DNA of 64,000 nt from Oncomelania hupensis (lineage: Eukaryota > Mollusca > Gastropoda > Littorinimorpha > Pomatiopsidae), in assembly GCA_036898135.1 (NCBI GenBank), contig CM072519.1, positions 68,865,840 through 68,929,839 of the forward strand, in the 5' to 3' direction. The notes beneath the pieces were generated by a model. That model was not told the DNA's origin, ran no database searches, and saw nothing but the letters and a program-made list of their open reading frames with translations. Position 1 is the stretch's first letter. Every line of letters starts with the position of its first letter. Both the position numbers and the translations under genes were made by a program. Below are positions 43,905-55,028 of this stretch, in pieces.

Positions 43905-45408
43905 CAGGGCCGGACCTGGGAAAAGTTGAAGGGGGGGTTACAGATTCAGCGAAGGCGCGAAGCGCCGAGCCTTCTAGGGGGGTCCGGGGGCATGCCCCCC
44001 CGGGAAATTTTTTTTTTCAAGGATGCAAAATGGTGCAATCTGAACCTTGAAAAAGCCATTTGTGATGGTCTGGGACTTTGAGCTTTTTTAACAATTGAAC
44101 TGACAAACTCTAGGATACAAAAATAATCCTCTGCCCCTTCCTTAAAAAAACAACAACACACACACACACATTTATTTATCAGCAGAGATGTTTTGTATAC
44201 TATTATTATTCACTACTTTTTGTCGATCGGTAACGGTATAAAGCTTTACCTTGTAGTTTATGAACATCACAGCCCTGCTTTCATTTTCAGTCTTGCTGCA
44301 CAAGGTTCCTCGGCATTAGTACCATTTGTTACAGTTCACCTTGAAGTCAATATCAACATCCCTGTGCACTTTCAGTAAAGCAAGTCCATTGAGCCTCTGT
44401 TGCCCCATTATGGAGCGCAGGTAGTTTTTCAGGTTGCGCAACTGACTGTTTGAACGCTTACAATCGGCAGTAGTGACAGGCAGGGTGCAAAGGTACTTTA
44501 GCATGATGAACAGGTTGGGATAAAAATCCCTGTCACAATGTTTCAGTGCTTCTGATGCTGTGGATGGGATGATAGCTGTCGCATTCTCAGCAGCACTTCG
44601 CCATTTGCAAACCCACCGTTGGTATTCTGCATCAAGGGTAGCGTTGTCTGGTAGGCCAGACTCCCACAACATTGCCAGTGTCTTCATCCCTTCTGGAACT
44701 TGCATGAAACCATCCTGGTTGTCTATTAAAGTGCTTGGCACCAGACAGAGACCATCAATTGCTAGGTCAGCATTTTTTAACCTCGAGTCCAATTCGGTTG
44801 ACAGGTGTTCCAAGAAAGGAATGGCAATGCTAATCTTGAAATATTCTTCTAGAGTGGCCGCAGGTTGGTTGTCACGGAGAGTCTGTCGGGATGCTTGACG
44901 AGGAACAATAACATCAGTTGTCAAAGCATTTGCCATTTTGCTAACTTCACCAAACCAGGCAACGAACGCTGTGTTCATAATTATCAACTTAGCATCTTAA
45001 TTAATATATCTAAAAAGTCGTTTTGGGGGGATTAGGGCAGTATCAAGGTGAAGGTGCATGCTGGAAGAGGCTTGCGGCCAGAACAGGAAAATATGGCTGC
45101 ATTTACTCATTTAGGCGTAGGGGTTGGGTTACTTGGTCGTTTCAACGGGAAAACGCTTTGGACGTTTCAACGGATCCCTTGAAATGGATTTCCGTTGAAT
45201 TGTCTATAATAACCACTGAGCTCGAGCTCAGTGATAATAACTCTTTGTACCTTGGACCAAAAGTGACTAAAAACTGCAATGTTTTTAAAACATTTATTTT
45301 AAAATTGAAACTCTTTGCATTAAATAAAATCTTTTTTTTTTTTTTACTTTGGAGGGGGGGTTTCGGAACCCAGGTAACCCCCCCCCCCCCCCCCTGGATC
45401 CGGCCCTG
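43905..45408 (-). mobile_element. hAT element, TSD TCCTTC
   Basis: The ends are CAGGGCCGGACCTGG and CCTGGATCCGGCCCTG, with exact TCCTTC copies at 43899-43904 and 45409-45414. Excision with one copy gives an uninterrupted L2 frame (SGSFPTSFKSAILRPL). Inside is the C-terminal half of a hAT transposase on the minus strand. The left arm has the GGGGGGTCCGGGGGCATGCC block common in invertebrate hATs. Confidence 0.88.
44316..44987 (-). pseudogene. hAT transposase C-terminal fragment (hATC dimerisation region)
   Basis: 223 residues open from a Met at 44987. The end reads LKYLCTLPVTTADCKRSNSQ, LRNLKNYLRSIMGQQRLNGL, ALLKVHRDVDID: the hATC dimerisation segment as in '52 kDa repressor of PKR inhibitor'-type proteins. 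The N-terminal zinc finger and most catalytic residues are absent, so this is a fragment and not an active enzyme. Confidence 0.85.
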
Positions 45409-45600
45409 TCCTTCAAATCCGCTATCCTTAGACCTCTTCTTAAAAAACCTTCCCTAGACCCCGATAATCTGAAGAATTACACAGCTTGCTCTTGTCTCGT
45501 CTTCGAAACTGTTTTGGTCTCGCTGATTCTGTTCTGTCTTGGTTCGAGTCATATCTCTCGGATCGTCGTTACCTGTGAAAGAATTCAGTAACATTCACTG

Positions 45601-46455
45601 CATAGCAAGCGCCTGTACTGAGATTCCCCACGTAGACAAAATAAATGTATGATCTAAGGATATACCTACGTCACTAGTTGTTTGAGAACAACCCGTCTGG
45701 AACATAGTAATAACGTCACACGCATTCTCATTGGTTAGTTGGCAGAGAACGTGATAAAAAGAACATGCGAATAATACATCCGGGCATCTGAGTACGGAAA
45801 CTGTCAGATCTGAACGGACTGCATTTTCGCCGAAGAGCTTAGAAGAAGCAGGTCCAACCGAATATTGCGACGGTTCCTGTGTCGCAAGCTACTGACCAGG
45901 CTGATTAAGTTGGCCACTTCGACCTAGCACGGAGGTAATTATATTCAGTTCATTCGAACTGAAAAAGTGCAACGTAGAGCCACGAAGCTCGTAAAGGAGT
46001 GTTGTAACATGTCGTACAGTGAGCGTTTACAGTTCTTAAAGTTGCATTCTCTAAAAGGTAGACGTGTGCGTGGTGACCTCATCGCGACATACCAAATTTA
46101 TCATAACCATGTAGACCTGAGATGGGATTATTTCTTTGAGAGTACACACAGTTCAAAAACAAGAAACGCTGAGGGAAAGGTCTTTATTAAACAATGTGAT
46201 ACTAACTTAAGGAAATATTGCTTTAGCTATCGGGTTGCTAATTTTTGGAATAACCTACCACCAAATTTAAAAAATGCACACTCAACTAACATCTTCAAAA
46301 ATCTGCTTGATGCTAATGCTAAATTTGTTGATCTATTTATTGAATTCGATTGAATTCAAGAGAGGAAAATTTTAGCACCGAATGACCATGACTGCTTTAA
46401 GAATGTAAAATACAAAGATGGGGCGTACACAGGCTTCACAGCCTATACCCAGCCT

Positions 46456-46507
<52 letters not shown>

Positions 46508-47280
46508 ATTCGAATCGCCCGGCTATATATGTAAACCGAGATCTATTGCAAAGTTGCTTACCACTCATGCAGATAGATAAGACTGCCTGTTCATTACTTT
46601 GCAGTTGCATCGTGTAAAACCCGGCCATCAATCGAACCGAGGCAAGCGAATGTACCACTTCCTTGGACGCCGAGTCGACAGGAGTTAGCTGTTTCTGGAC
46701 CTTCCTACCGGAGCGTCCCTCGCTACTCTGAGAGCCGAATATTCTCGACGGATTACCAAGATAGTCCCGAGCTGTTACGTAAACTGTGTTTAATATTTAT
46801 ATGCTCCAGTTCGCCAGCCAGTTTATCGCCAAGTCGATTACTGATGCCATGATCATTTAGTTGGAGAAACGAGGAATACCTTAACGAAACTTTATAAATT
46901 AATGGAGACAGTGATGAACAGTCTGAAGTGTGTCGCACAGGCTGAGTTCCGTTCTGGTCATCCTCAACAACTGTGAAACGTACTGTTGTGTATCCGGTCT
47001 CTTCCTGTGGTTTGTGAATATTTTTTCCTTCAGATTGTAGTGAGTTGACCACTCCATTGTAGGTATTGATTTTTCTACTTTTGGTTCTCCCACTTAGCTG
47101 CGCAATTTATAAGTAAACCTTTTTTTTATTGTTCATGTTATAAAGTGTTTTGTGTGCAAGTATGAAATATTGGAGTCTGATGACATAGATGTTAGATTTA
47201 TAATAATATTATACAGTGTGGGAAAACTTATTGCCTGTGTTCTTGAGTTTTTCCCCTTTTCATCTTGCTACACGAATCCT
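45601..47280. mobile_element. Unclassified insertion in the L2 LINE
   Basis: It is bounded by imperfect duplications of L2 sequence (ACATTCACTG at 45591, TACATTACTG at 47282). Without the inner LINE fragment it is about 1.1 kb. The left arm has a possible TATA-type GTGATAAAAAG (45750) and no ORF. Class unknown. Confidence 0.6.
45959..46506 (+). pseudogene. CR1-like LINE 3' fragment
   Basis: It encodes VQRRATKLVKECCNMSYSER, then LRKYCFSYRVANFWNNLPPN, the end of ORF2, and finishes in CTA repeats (46455-46506). It is flanked by exact CATTCGAA copies (45951-45958 and 46507-46514). Same family as 20900-22870. Confidence 0.87.
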
Positions 47281-48061
47281 TTACATTACTGTCAGTGGTG
47301 TTTCATCAGCTGCTTCACATCTACCGTATGGCGTGCCTCAGGGCTCTGTCCTCTGACCCATCCTTTTTGTTCTGTACACCAATCCCATCTCCCACATTGC
47401 CGCCCACCATTCTCTTTCTCACCATAGGCATAGCTTCTCTGACGACAATCAGCTCTATCTATCTGGACCGATTTCCGACCTCCACTGCCTCATAGCCTCA
47501 ACCCAGTCTTGCATCTCTGACATTAAGGCATGGATGGATCTTAACAAGCTGAAGCTTAATGAAGACAAAACCGAACTCATTCTGTTCTCTCCCAAGAAAT
47601 ACATAAATCACACTGCCCTTCTTTTGTTTGTCGATCTGAACGGCTCTTCCATCACTCCTTCTCCCACAGTCCGTAACTTAGGCCTGTGTCACTTTTGACC
47701 AATCCCTCTCTTTTTATCAGCATGTTGCTAACGTCTGTCGTATCTGCTTCCTTGAAATCCGTCGCATTGCTTCCATTCGCCCTCTCCTCACTGATGAGGC
47801 AACCAAAACTCTGCTATGCGCCTTTGTTCTTTCCCGTCTTGACTATTGTAATTCCCTTCTCTCTGGCTCTCCCAACTATATCATCGATAGGCTTCAGCGT
47901 GTTCAGAATCATGCTGCCCGCCTCATTTTTAGCTCCTCTAAATACAACCACATAACTCCTCTTCTTCAAACCCTGCACTGACTGCCAGTACAGCACAGAA
48001 TCCAGCACAAAATTTCTACACTCTGCTTCAGAAATTTTGACCTGGTTCTCCCAACTATCTC

Positions 48062-48298
48062 CAGTGCTTCAGATTGTTTTCAGACATCATGGGCCCAATG
48101 ACCCATGGCCATGCAAAATGATGGGTCAATTTTGAAAAAGATGGGTCATTGACAATCGAAGGTATTCGTATCGTATGTTCACCTAGTCCTTCTTGATTTT
48201 TATGACGCGCCAGGCTGGCGCATTCACGTTGACTGTTACGCGCCATTCTGATAAAATATGCGCCAATGGCGCGGGCGCGCCAACAATCTGAAGCACTG
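48062..48298. mobile_element. 237-bp hAT-like MITE, TSD TATCTC
   Basis: The ends CAGTGCTTCAGATTGTT and AACAATCTGAAGCACTG are exact inverted repeats flanked by TATCTC at 48056-48061 and 48299-48304. Excision restores the L2 frame (SPNYLSDLLETYSP). Internally related to the left arm of 25889-26649. Confidence 0.92.
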
Positions 48299-48660
48299 TA
48301 TCTCTCCGACCTTCTCGAAACCTATTCCCCCAATTGCTCCCTTAGATCTTCGGCAGATACCCGTCTTTTTAAAATCCCAACCGTACGCACCAAAACCTAT
48401 GGCCAGCGCACCTTTTCCTACCAGGCCCATCTATCTGGAATAAACTCCCTCATTAATTCACTCCATCACTCCACTTCTATGCTGTCATTCAAAACCTCTT
48501 TAAAAACTCATCTCTTCCATCTTCCTCACTAAACTTTCCTCTTCATATTACACAACTGCTTTGTTTGGTCAGATTGTATTCTATGTCTGAACGTGTTAAT
48601 GTTTGCCATTGTAAACGCCTAGGGCTTGTAAAAGGTTAGGCGTATAAATTTACATTTCAT

Positions 48661-49051
48661 TCATTCATTCATTTATCAGTGTGTCTACCAATATTTTTAA
48701 TAATTTTTTTAATTAAGAGGCCTCGGTGTAATAGAGTAACAGCGCAAGTGTTATCATGTCACACTTTACTGATTGAGTTTGGAGGGATCCATTTATTTTT
48801 GGGTTTTAGATGAAGCCCATGATGAAGATTGCAAATGCTGTAAATACCCAACAAACAGTGTAGAGTGTAAATTATAGGAAACAGATCGCAGCCACAAAGT
48901 TTACTGACCTTCAATGTCAGTCTGCCTTACCAGTATAAAGTTGAGTATTGTCACTTCATCTGTAGTGAGCCACCCACTGTACAGTTTAATAGAGTTTTTT
49001 TTTGTCTTCATTTTGTCCATTTCTTGATTTTTTTGTTCATTTTGTCCATTA
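48661..49051. other. No feature seen
   Basis: Noncoding spacer between the L2 tail and the SINE at 49052. Nothing recognised. Confidence 0.4.
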
Positions 49052-49240
49052 GGGGTGTCGTATAGCGCAGTGGTTGGAGCACTAGCTACTGTGTCACAAG
49101 TTAAGCACCGTCCAGTGCGGTTAGCACTTGGATGGGTGACCGCAAAACTGGAAGCGACAAATTTAACGCACCCAGTTGACTCAACTGTGACTGAGTACCT
49201 ACTCTCTTAAAAGTGGGGAAGGTAAAGCAAAACTTTTATG
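49052..49240 (+). repeat. tRNA/5S SINE, 3'-truncated copy
   Basis: It matches the head and 5S block of 20029-20330 (TATAGCGCAGTGGTTGG, TTAAGCACCGTCCAGTG, CTTGGATGGGTGACCGC), then departs after GGGGAAGGTAAAGCA. Confidence 0.8.
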
Positions 49241-50590
49241 CCCAAGAAAACTTAGGCCCCCTCATGTCCAAGAAAACTTTATGCGCAATTATAATGAAGT
49301 GTTCAACTTTTAAACACCCAAAGCACACTTTCCACTTTACCCCAAGGCCATCAATCCAAGCCCTTTCTCCTGCATTTTTTTTAGTTTGCTCCCCAAAGGG
49401 GTATACCCTTTCCCCTAAAAACATAAAAAACAGTCATCTTCCACCAAAACACAAAATCACAATTTTGCATCAAGCATACTATGTGGTACTACGATATGGT
49501 TTTATGCCCAATTACATGGTTTAGTGCTGCTCTATTTCCCTACAAATTTTGCATAAAACCAGATTGTTTATTGTATGTAAAATCAGTTTGCAGTTCTAAG
49601 ACGGAAATCCGATGTATTGAGCCGGAATAATCGATTGACCCATGCACAAGAATAGTTGAGCGACGAGACCGGAAACAGGAGAGAGAGTGGTCCGATTATT
49701 TGTGGTCTATGGTGTTGCACAGTTCTGAGACTTTTAGAATGTCTGAAAGTTAAATCAGTGGTCTGGTATAGGAAAGTGGTAGGGCCCTTTTGAATTTTGC
49801 ATTATATGTGTGATAGGGGTGTGTGAGATGTGTATGGGTAGAAAAAATTAAGGAATCTCTAAATTAATAGTGAGGTGCGCGCGCATCCAGGAAAAGTCGG
49901 CTTTCTTTTTGCTCTCCCATCTCAGCAGCTTAATTATACAGTCTTAGCTGTTTTCAGCCCGTTTCCACCACCCAATTTCCTCCCAAACCATTCACTACCC
50001 ATTTCCAGTCCTTTTCAACTATCGATCGACACCTGCCGAACCATTCTTCAAGCCAACTCGACTCATGCCAATACCGTCACCCTGTGATTGTCAACAAATA
50101 ATGAAATATGACGGCGATCGCTCACTGAACTACAACAGCCGACACTGTACCGGCCTCCACCACCTCCTGTATCTACATCAAGTAGCAACAACACATCATT
50201 TTTTCGAAACCAAAAAAAAAATTTTTTTTGGCCTAAATTTAATACAGGATAACATGTATATTGCAAAACAAATTCATTTTTTAACATAAGTCGAAAACTT
50301 TTTTTTATAGCCATTTTAAAAAAAACGCCGAATCAACATTTTCAGCTCTTTTTCCATTTTAGGTGACCGGCCGATGGCCTGCTTATATATTGGACAGAAT
50401 GTTAATTTAACGCTTTAATAAGTTAGTCCTCGATGTGATCTTTGTAAACAAATTAAAAAAAACTCAAACTTAATGTATCATGCATGAGAAATTATTTGTA
50501 TTTTGAAGCACTGACCGTAATGTAGTATCCATGTTTTGAAGTGTGTAAGCTTAAAATAGGCCTATCATTCAGAGTTATTAGGCCTATCAC
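49241..50590. other. Noncoding spacer
   Basis: Mostly low-complexity and unassigned. No gene or known repeat seen. Confidence 0.4.
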
Positions 50591-51030
50591 TCAGGGATAA
50601 CTCTATTTGTCATCACGGACGACAACTCTTGGCATGTGTTGATGCTACGTGCAGGAACTAAAAACCACTTTTTCAAGTATTTTACGGTCGAATTTCAAAT
50701 TTTTTTTTGCTTTGACATGGAAATAGTGCATTTAATTATCTGTACACAAAGTTTTAGGGAGGGGTCTTATTATTTAATAACAATTATCACGATAAAACCC
50801 GCTTTTTCACTTGCCATTTCAGCTACCAGAACGCGGACGTCTCCTTTTGCAAAAACCCCGAAGCTACAGGCTTTCATTAATAATTATTGGTTAAAATTAT
50901 TTATTTCTGATAAGTTTTCGCTTAGAAATAGCGCGTAATTTCATACTACTGTTCTGTGGACACACTTTGGGATAACTCTATTCGTCATCACGGACGACAA
51001 CTCTTGGCATGTGTTGTTGCTACATCAAGT
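50591..51030. repeat. Pair of ~55-bp direct repeats, 375 bp apart
   Basis: GGGATAACTCTATTTGTCAT, then CACGGACGACAACTCTTGGC and ATGTGTTG occurs near 50596 and again near 50970 with two or three differences. The unit may be a short terminal repeat or a local duplication. Confidence 0.75.
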
Positions 51031-51187
51031 ACATCTGACCAGTAGATCAGGTTTCCACTCCTCCACAATCTACATCGGCCACGTGAACAATCATGGTTTG
51101 CCTTTAATACAGACTTTGCCAGTTATGCACATGCATCGAAATGTGAGTTAGTCTGAGTAAACTTTTTTCCTGTGATTTTCGAATGCA

Positions 51188-52766
51188 TTGCCACACAGAC
51201 AAGAAATGAGTGTGTACGAATTAAGTGTACTACACTTCCTACTCCTACTAAAACTACTCTCACCAACTCAAGCTCCACAGCTAAACCCTACGAGCCCCAG
51301 AATGTCAACAGCCGTCAGCCCCACTAACGTAAACAATGACTCTACCAACAGGTCTCGTTACCCATGTGGCACATGTGATTGTTCTGTTACATGGAACGAC
51401 CAAGGAGTTGTATGTGAAACATGTGGCCAATGGCACCACTTGGCGTGCCAGAGCATACCCTCTGCATCCTACAGTCGCCTAGGCCAGAGCGACATAGTCT
51501 GGAACTGTGCCATCTGCGATGGTGCGAATTACTCTAAGACAGCCTTTGACTTGTTTGGTCTTGATCGAACTACCCCCAACTTGTCCTCCCGCCTTGACTC
51601 CACTTCCTCCACTGACGAAGCTATGTTTCACCCCTTCCACGCCTCTACCCCCACCACAATCTGCCAACAAAACAAGCAATCTCACCGTCCACTGCGAATT
51701 TTTAACATCAATTTTCATTCAGTGACTGGAAAGGTGCCTGCCCTGTCTAACCTCATCATTTCCACCTAGCCTGATATCATCCTTGGAACTGAGACACATC
51801 TTGATGACAGTGTCCACACCAGCGAGTTCCTGCCCTCCTACAGTGTCTTCAGGCGTGATTGGAATAGGAAAGGAGGTGGCGTCCTCATCGCTGTTGCTGA
51901 ACACCTCACGTGCCAAGAAGTCCCCGAGCTTGCTGTCAGCGACTGTGAGCTGATTTGGACTAAGATCAAAATCAGAGGCAGGAAACAACTAATGGTTGGG
52001 TGCTACTACCGCAACCATGTATCAGATGAAGCCAGCATGAGACTCTTTGCCAACTCTCTCCAGCGTGCAGCCTCCGTGGATGCCCCTATGATTGTCGGAG
52101 GCGATTTCAACCTCCCAGCCCTCGACTGGGCCACTAGAACACTGAAGACCACTTCCATACTTCCAGGCATCCACTATGAGTTCCCTGACATCTTCAACGA
52201 TGCCGGACTAGAACAACTGATCACTGTTCCAACAAGAGATCAAAACACCTTAGACCTTGTCCTCACCAACAACCCATCATTGGTGCCTAGAACAGAGGTA
52301 CTGCCAGGTCTATCTGATCATGATATTGTGTACATTGAATACGATGCTGACCCTGTCTACCACTGACAACCACCCCGTCAAGACTATGCATGCCAAATTT
52401 CGCCAGCTCAAAAGTATTGTGCAATGCCGCCTTCGTAAGGCCTACTGGACACACACTGAAAAACTTATCAGTGAGTGTGACAACAACCCCTGCCCACAAT
52501 CATCCAAGAACAAGAAACTTTGGACTTACATCAAGTCCATGAGGACTGAGCAAGCAAGTGTAGCACCCCTGAAGGTAGACGGCCGACTTCATACTGATGC
52601 CAAGGATAGAGCAGAAGTCCTAAACAGCCTATTCCAGTCTGCCTTCAGTCCCCGCATTGACCGCATTCCAACAACGAACCAACCTCCACCCCAGTCAAGA
52701 CCGCCCAACCCTGAGCACTATCTTCATCCGCGAGGAAGGTGTACTGACGCATGGGTTCATGCCTGA
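51188..52766 (+). pseudogene. PHD-plus-endonuclease LINE, missing its reverse transcriptase
   Basis: An ORF from 51209 encodes a PHD-like zinc finger (CGTCDCSVTWNDQGVVCETC, then GQWHHLACQ, WNCAICDG). After an in-frame TAG (51768) it continues as an AP-like endonuclease: LGTETHLDDSV, GGGVLIAV, VGGDFNLPALDW, LSDHDIVYIE. A frame change near 52365 leads to the linker (KNKKLWTYIKSMRT). It stops near 52760 with no RT. PHD plus endonuclease is typical of CR1-group LINEs. Loss of the 3' half is unlike ordinary 5' truncation. Confidence 0.82.
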
Positions 52767-53540
52767 TTAAAAGACCTTGCATCACAATGAATGAACTAGG
52801 TTCACCGCTGCCACAGTTAATGTGTCCTCCCCACAACCCCCTGCTTCTTGCTAATGAGACACTCAGCCAGACAGGATGGACCCTACAGAGGCCGAGGAGG
52901 AGGAGTAGGGCCTCTTTAATCTCTAAAGCCAGGTCAATCAACATTGAAGTTTAACCCATCTTTGGCCCTTTGGCAGATGGGACTAACCATCCCAGGGAAA
53001 GAAGGTGTGGAGAGCTAAATCAGCACTGAACCACCACAGTAAAGCCACTTTTATCTTGTCCACCCCAGCTGTAATAAGAACTGTTGACCACAACTTTTAA
53101 ACTTAGATGTTGTAACTTAGCTTAGAGATAAACAGACAGTATTGAACAAAATACATTTCCAGCTCTGTAAGGGAACGTTAGCAGTTATTAAATTAACAAA
53201 AATAACATCATTTTTTTCCCTTAGCTGATCACCCAAAATGATGACAAATCAAACCAACTTTTTTTTTAAAAAATACACACCTCTAAAATGGTGACATTTA
53301 AAAGCATGCAGGTTGGGTTTTGTTTGGGGTGGTAGGGGTAGGGGGGTGGGTGGGGGGGTGCCAACATTCAACTTTTAAGGATGGAAAACAAATTTATCTT
53401 CTTAAAGCATCATTCCTATGATGATGATACATTAAAGTTATAAAATGAATGTACTTACTGATTTAATTATTTTTATTTACTGCAGTGTTTTATATTCATT
53501 ATGTAATATGTTAATAACAAATTTCTTTGTAATGTTTCAG
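52767..53540. other. Spacer before orphan exon
   Basis: No gene seen. Contains a G-rich GGGGTAGGGGGGTGGG run near 53335. Confidence 0.4.
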
Positions 53541-53604
53541 AGTGAAGGCGTTTTACATCAACACGTCGTACAGTGACAAAAAGGAAGAAGAAGAAGAAAC
53601 CAAG
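53541..53604 (+). CDS. Orphan candidate coding exon
   Basis: Flanked by a good acceptor (TTTGTAATGTTTCAG) and donor (CCAAG, then GTAAAA). In the phase-2 frame it reads VKAFYINTSYSDKKEEEETK with no stop. Joined to the acceptor at 59288 it would end at once (ATG TAA), giving a charged C-terminus. No upstream partner exon was found, so the gene is unidentified and the call is tentative. Confidence 0.4.
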
Positions 53605-53984
53605 GTAAAAATAAGATAATAAATAAATGTAATATTACTAATAAGTAATAAAAATAGGTTAGTGAAGGAAGGAACAGTACTTATACTTATAGCAGTAGCA
53701 GCTGCAACAGCAATAAATGTAATATAAGTCTAATATCAATAAAAGTATAGTCGTAGCAAGAGTGAATGTTTTCTTGGTTAATTTCTTTTTACTATCCCAG
53801 CTTCATCTAATATGGAATGAAGTTAAAACAATCTAAATCATTGCTCAGTTTGCAAAATGAGAGGTAATCTTTTCAGTGAAAAGCTGACTGCTGACTTGGT
53901 CTTGGACACTTGTTGGTTGGGTGAGGAGAAAATTCGGGCCGTTTCTTACAGTATTGGCTTCCCTAACATTATTTTGTCTGGCCC

Positions 53985-54095
53985 ATTTTTCTTCAGATGA
54001 GAGTATAAACCAAAGTGAAGTCTGTGCACACACGCATTCCATTGCGTGGACTTAAGTATTGACCAGCAGTTTGAGAAAGAGTGTTTAAATAAATA
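53985..54095. repeat. SINE-derived fragment
   Basis: GAGTATAAACCAAAGTGAAG and CATTCCATTGCGTGGACTTA match the blocks at 7405 and 10190. Confidence 0.45.
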
Positions 54096-54341
54096 CATTT
54101 TAGCATTGATACACCAACAGTCATTCTAAATTATTCTCCTCGTTACAAACATCGACCATTCTCTTTGGGTTACACTCACTCCTTTAAATCGAAAAATAAA
54201 ATCTTCAATTTCTCCTCCTTTCACGCTAATTGCGCATCACAAGCAGACAAAGATCACCATCAAGCATATTTTTTTTAATATTCAGCAAGCCCGGCTGATA
54301 CACTGACAAACTGAGAGCACAACAAAATGGCCATCTGTCTT

Positions 54342-54365
54342 CTTCTTCTTCTTCTTCTTCTTATG

Positions 54366-54404
<39 letters not shown>
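54342..54404. repeat. TTC / TTA microsatellite
   Basis: About 7 TTC units followed by about 13 ATT units. Confidence 0.95.
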
Positions 54405-54537
54405 GTCATACTCAAACCACAGGCAGCAGAGGTGGATAGATCTTTCTTATCCCTTATCACTTGGAGAGCAGCATTTTAAGATACTGTTAAGTGTTATTTA
54501 ACAGCAATCTAGTTCTTTTGGTAAAACCTGTGTTTTA

Positions 54538-54925
54538 AACAACCCTTTCTGCCAACTCTGGGTCTTGCAGTTTGTCCAGGTCGAACTTCAGTCTAGTGCA
54601 CTTTGCTGTGTTTACTCTTTTCAAGTGGAGCTGGAAAGACATCATCACGAGATCGTGGTTACTTCTGATGTCTACTCCTTGAAAAGTGCGTTTCCTGCCA
54701 ATGTTGATGCTTGGTCTGAAGCGTTTCTTGACCATGATGTAGTCAATCTGGTTGTGATGCTTTCCGCCGGGACTGTGCCATGTCCATCGTCTGGATTTTT
54801 TTCTGGATTTTCGAGAATGGACTGGCTTGACACTGAGCGAAACCATCAGGGTTGCAGAGGACAAAGAAAGATGGAGTATGCTGGTTAAATGACCATCTGT
54901 GGTGCCCCAACAACCTCCGAATTAC
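54538..54925. pseudogene. Rearranged RTE LINE with inverted 5' part
   Basis: The minus strand (54538-54805) encodes endonuclease end sequence (RRWTWHSPGGKHHNQIDYIM, then SNHDLVM). The plus strand (54806-54925) is the 3' end of the same family (AATGGACTGGCTTGACACTG, GGAGTATGCTGGTTAAATGA, ending TACAGGATATG). This head-to-head layout with missing middle is the signature of twin priming. Confidence 0.78.
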
Positions 54926-55028
54926 AGGATATGAAGGTCATGTCAAGGTCAAGATCATCGCAAGATCAAAGTTAGTATTTGCATATTAATGCCACCATTT
55001 CAGTTTTCTGGGGACTTATTTTCATGTG
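54926..55028 (+). repeat. Half-site-rich repeat, copy C left part
   Basis: GAAGGTCATGTCAAGGTCAA and AATGCCACCATTTCAG match 63015-63130. Cut at ATTTTCATGT by the RTE LINE and continued at 59166-59240. Confidence 0.78.

Larger units (their letters stand above)
39080..48660 (+). pseudogene. L2-clade LINE shell split by four insertions
   Basis: Segments of one element are in order and orientation. An endonuclease start lies at 39200-39991 (LSLAVFNAQALG, VDIFAVCE, ITGDYNFHFDQPS). Its end is at 42970-43140 (IVDILDTFGLVQAVHGPTHI, SDHYCI). The linker continues to 43904, followed by RT pieces at 45415-45588 (AILRPLLKKPSLDPDNLKN), 47292-47700 (LPYGVPQGSV, FSDDNQLYL) and the C-terminus to 48532. The 3' UTR ends in a GGCGTATAAATTTACA tail with CATT repeats. 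RT motifs between KNY and LLSRLRNCFG are deleted. The tail and motif style point to the L2 clade. Insertions lie at 39992, 43905, 45601 and 48062. Confidence 0.85.
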
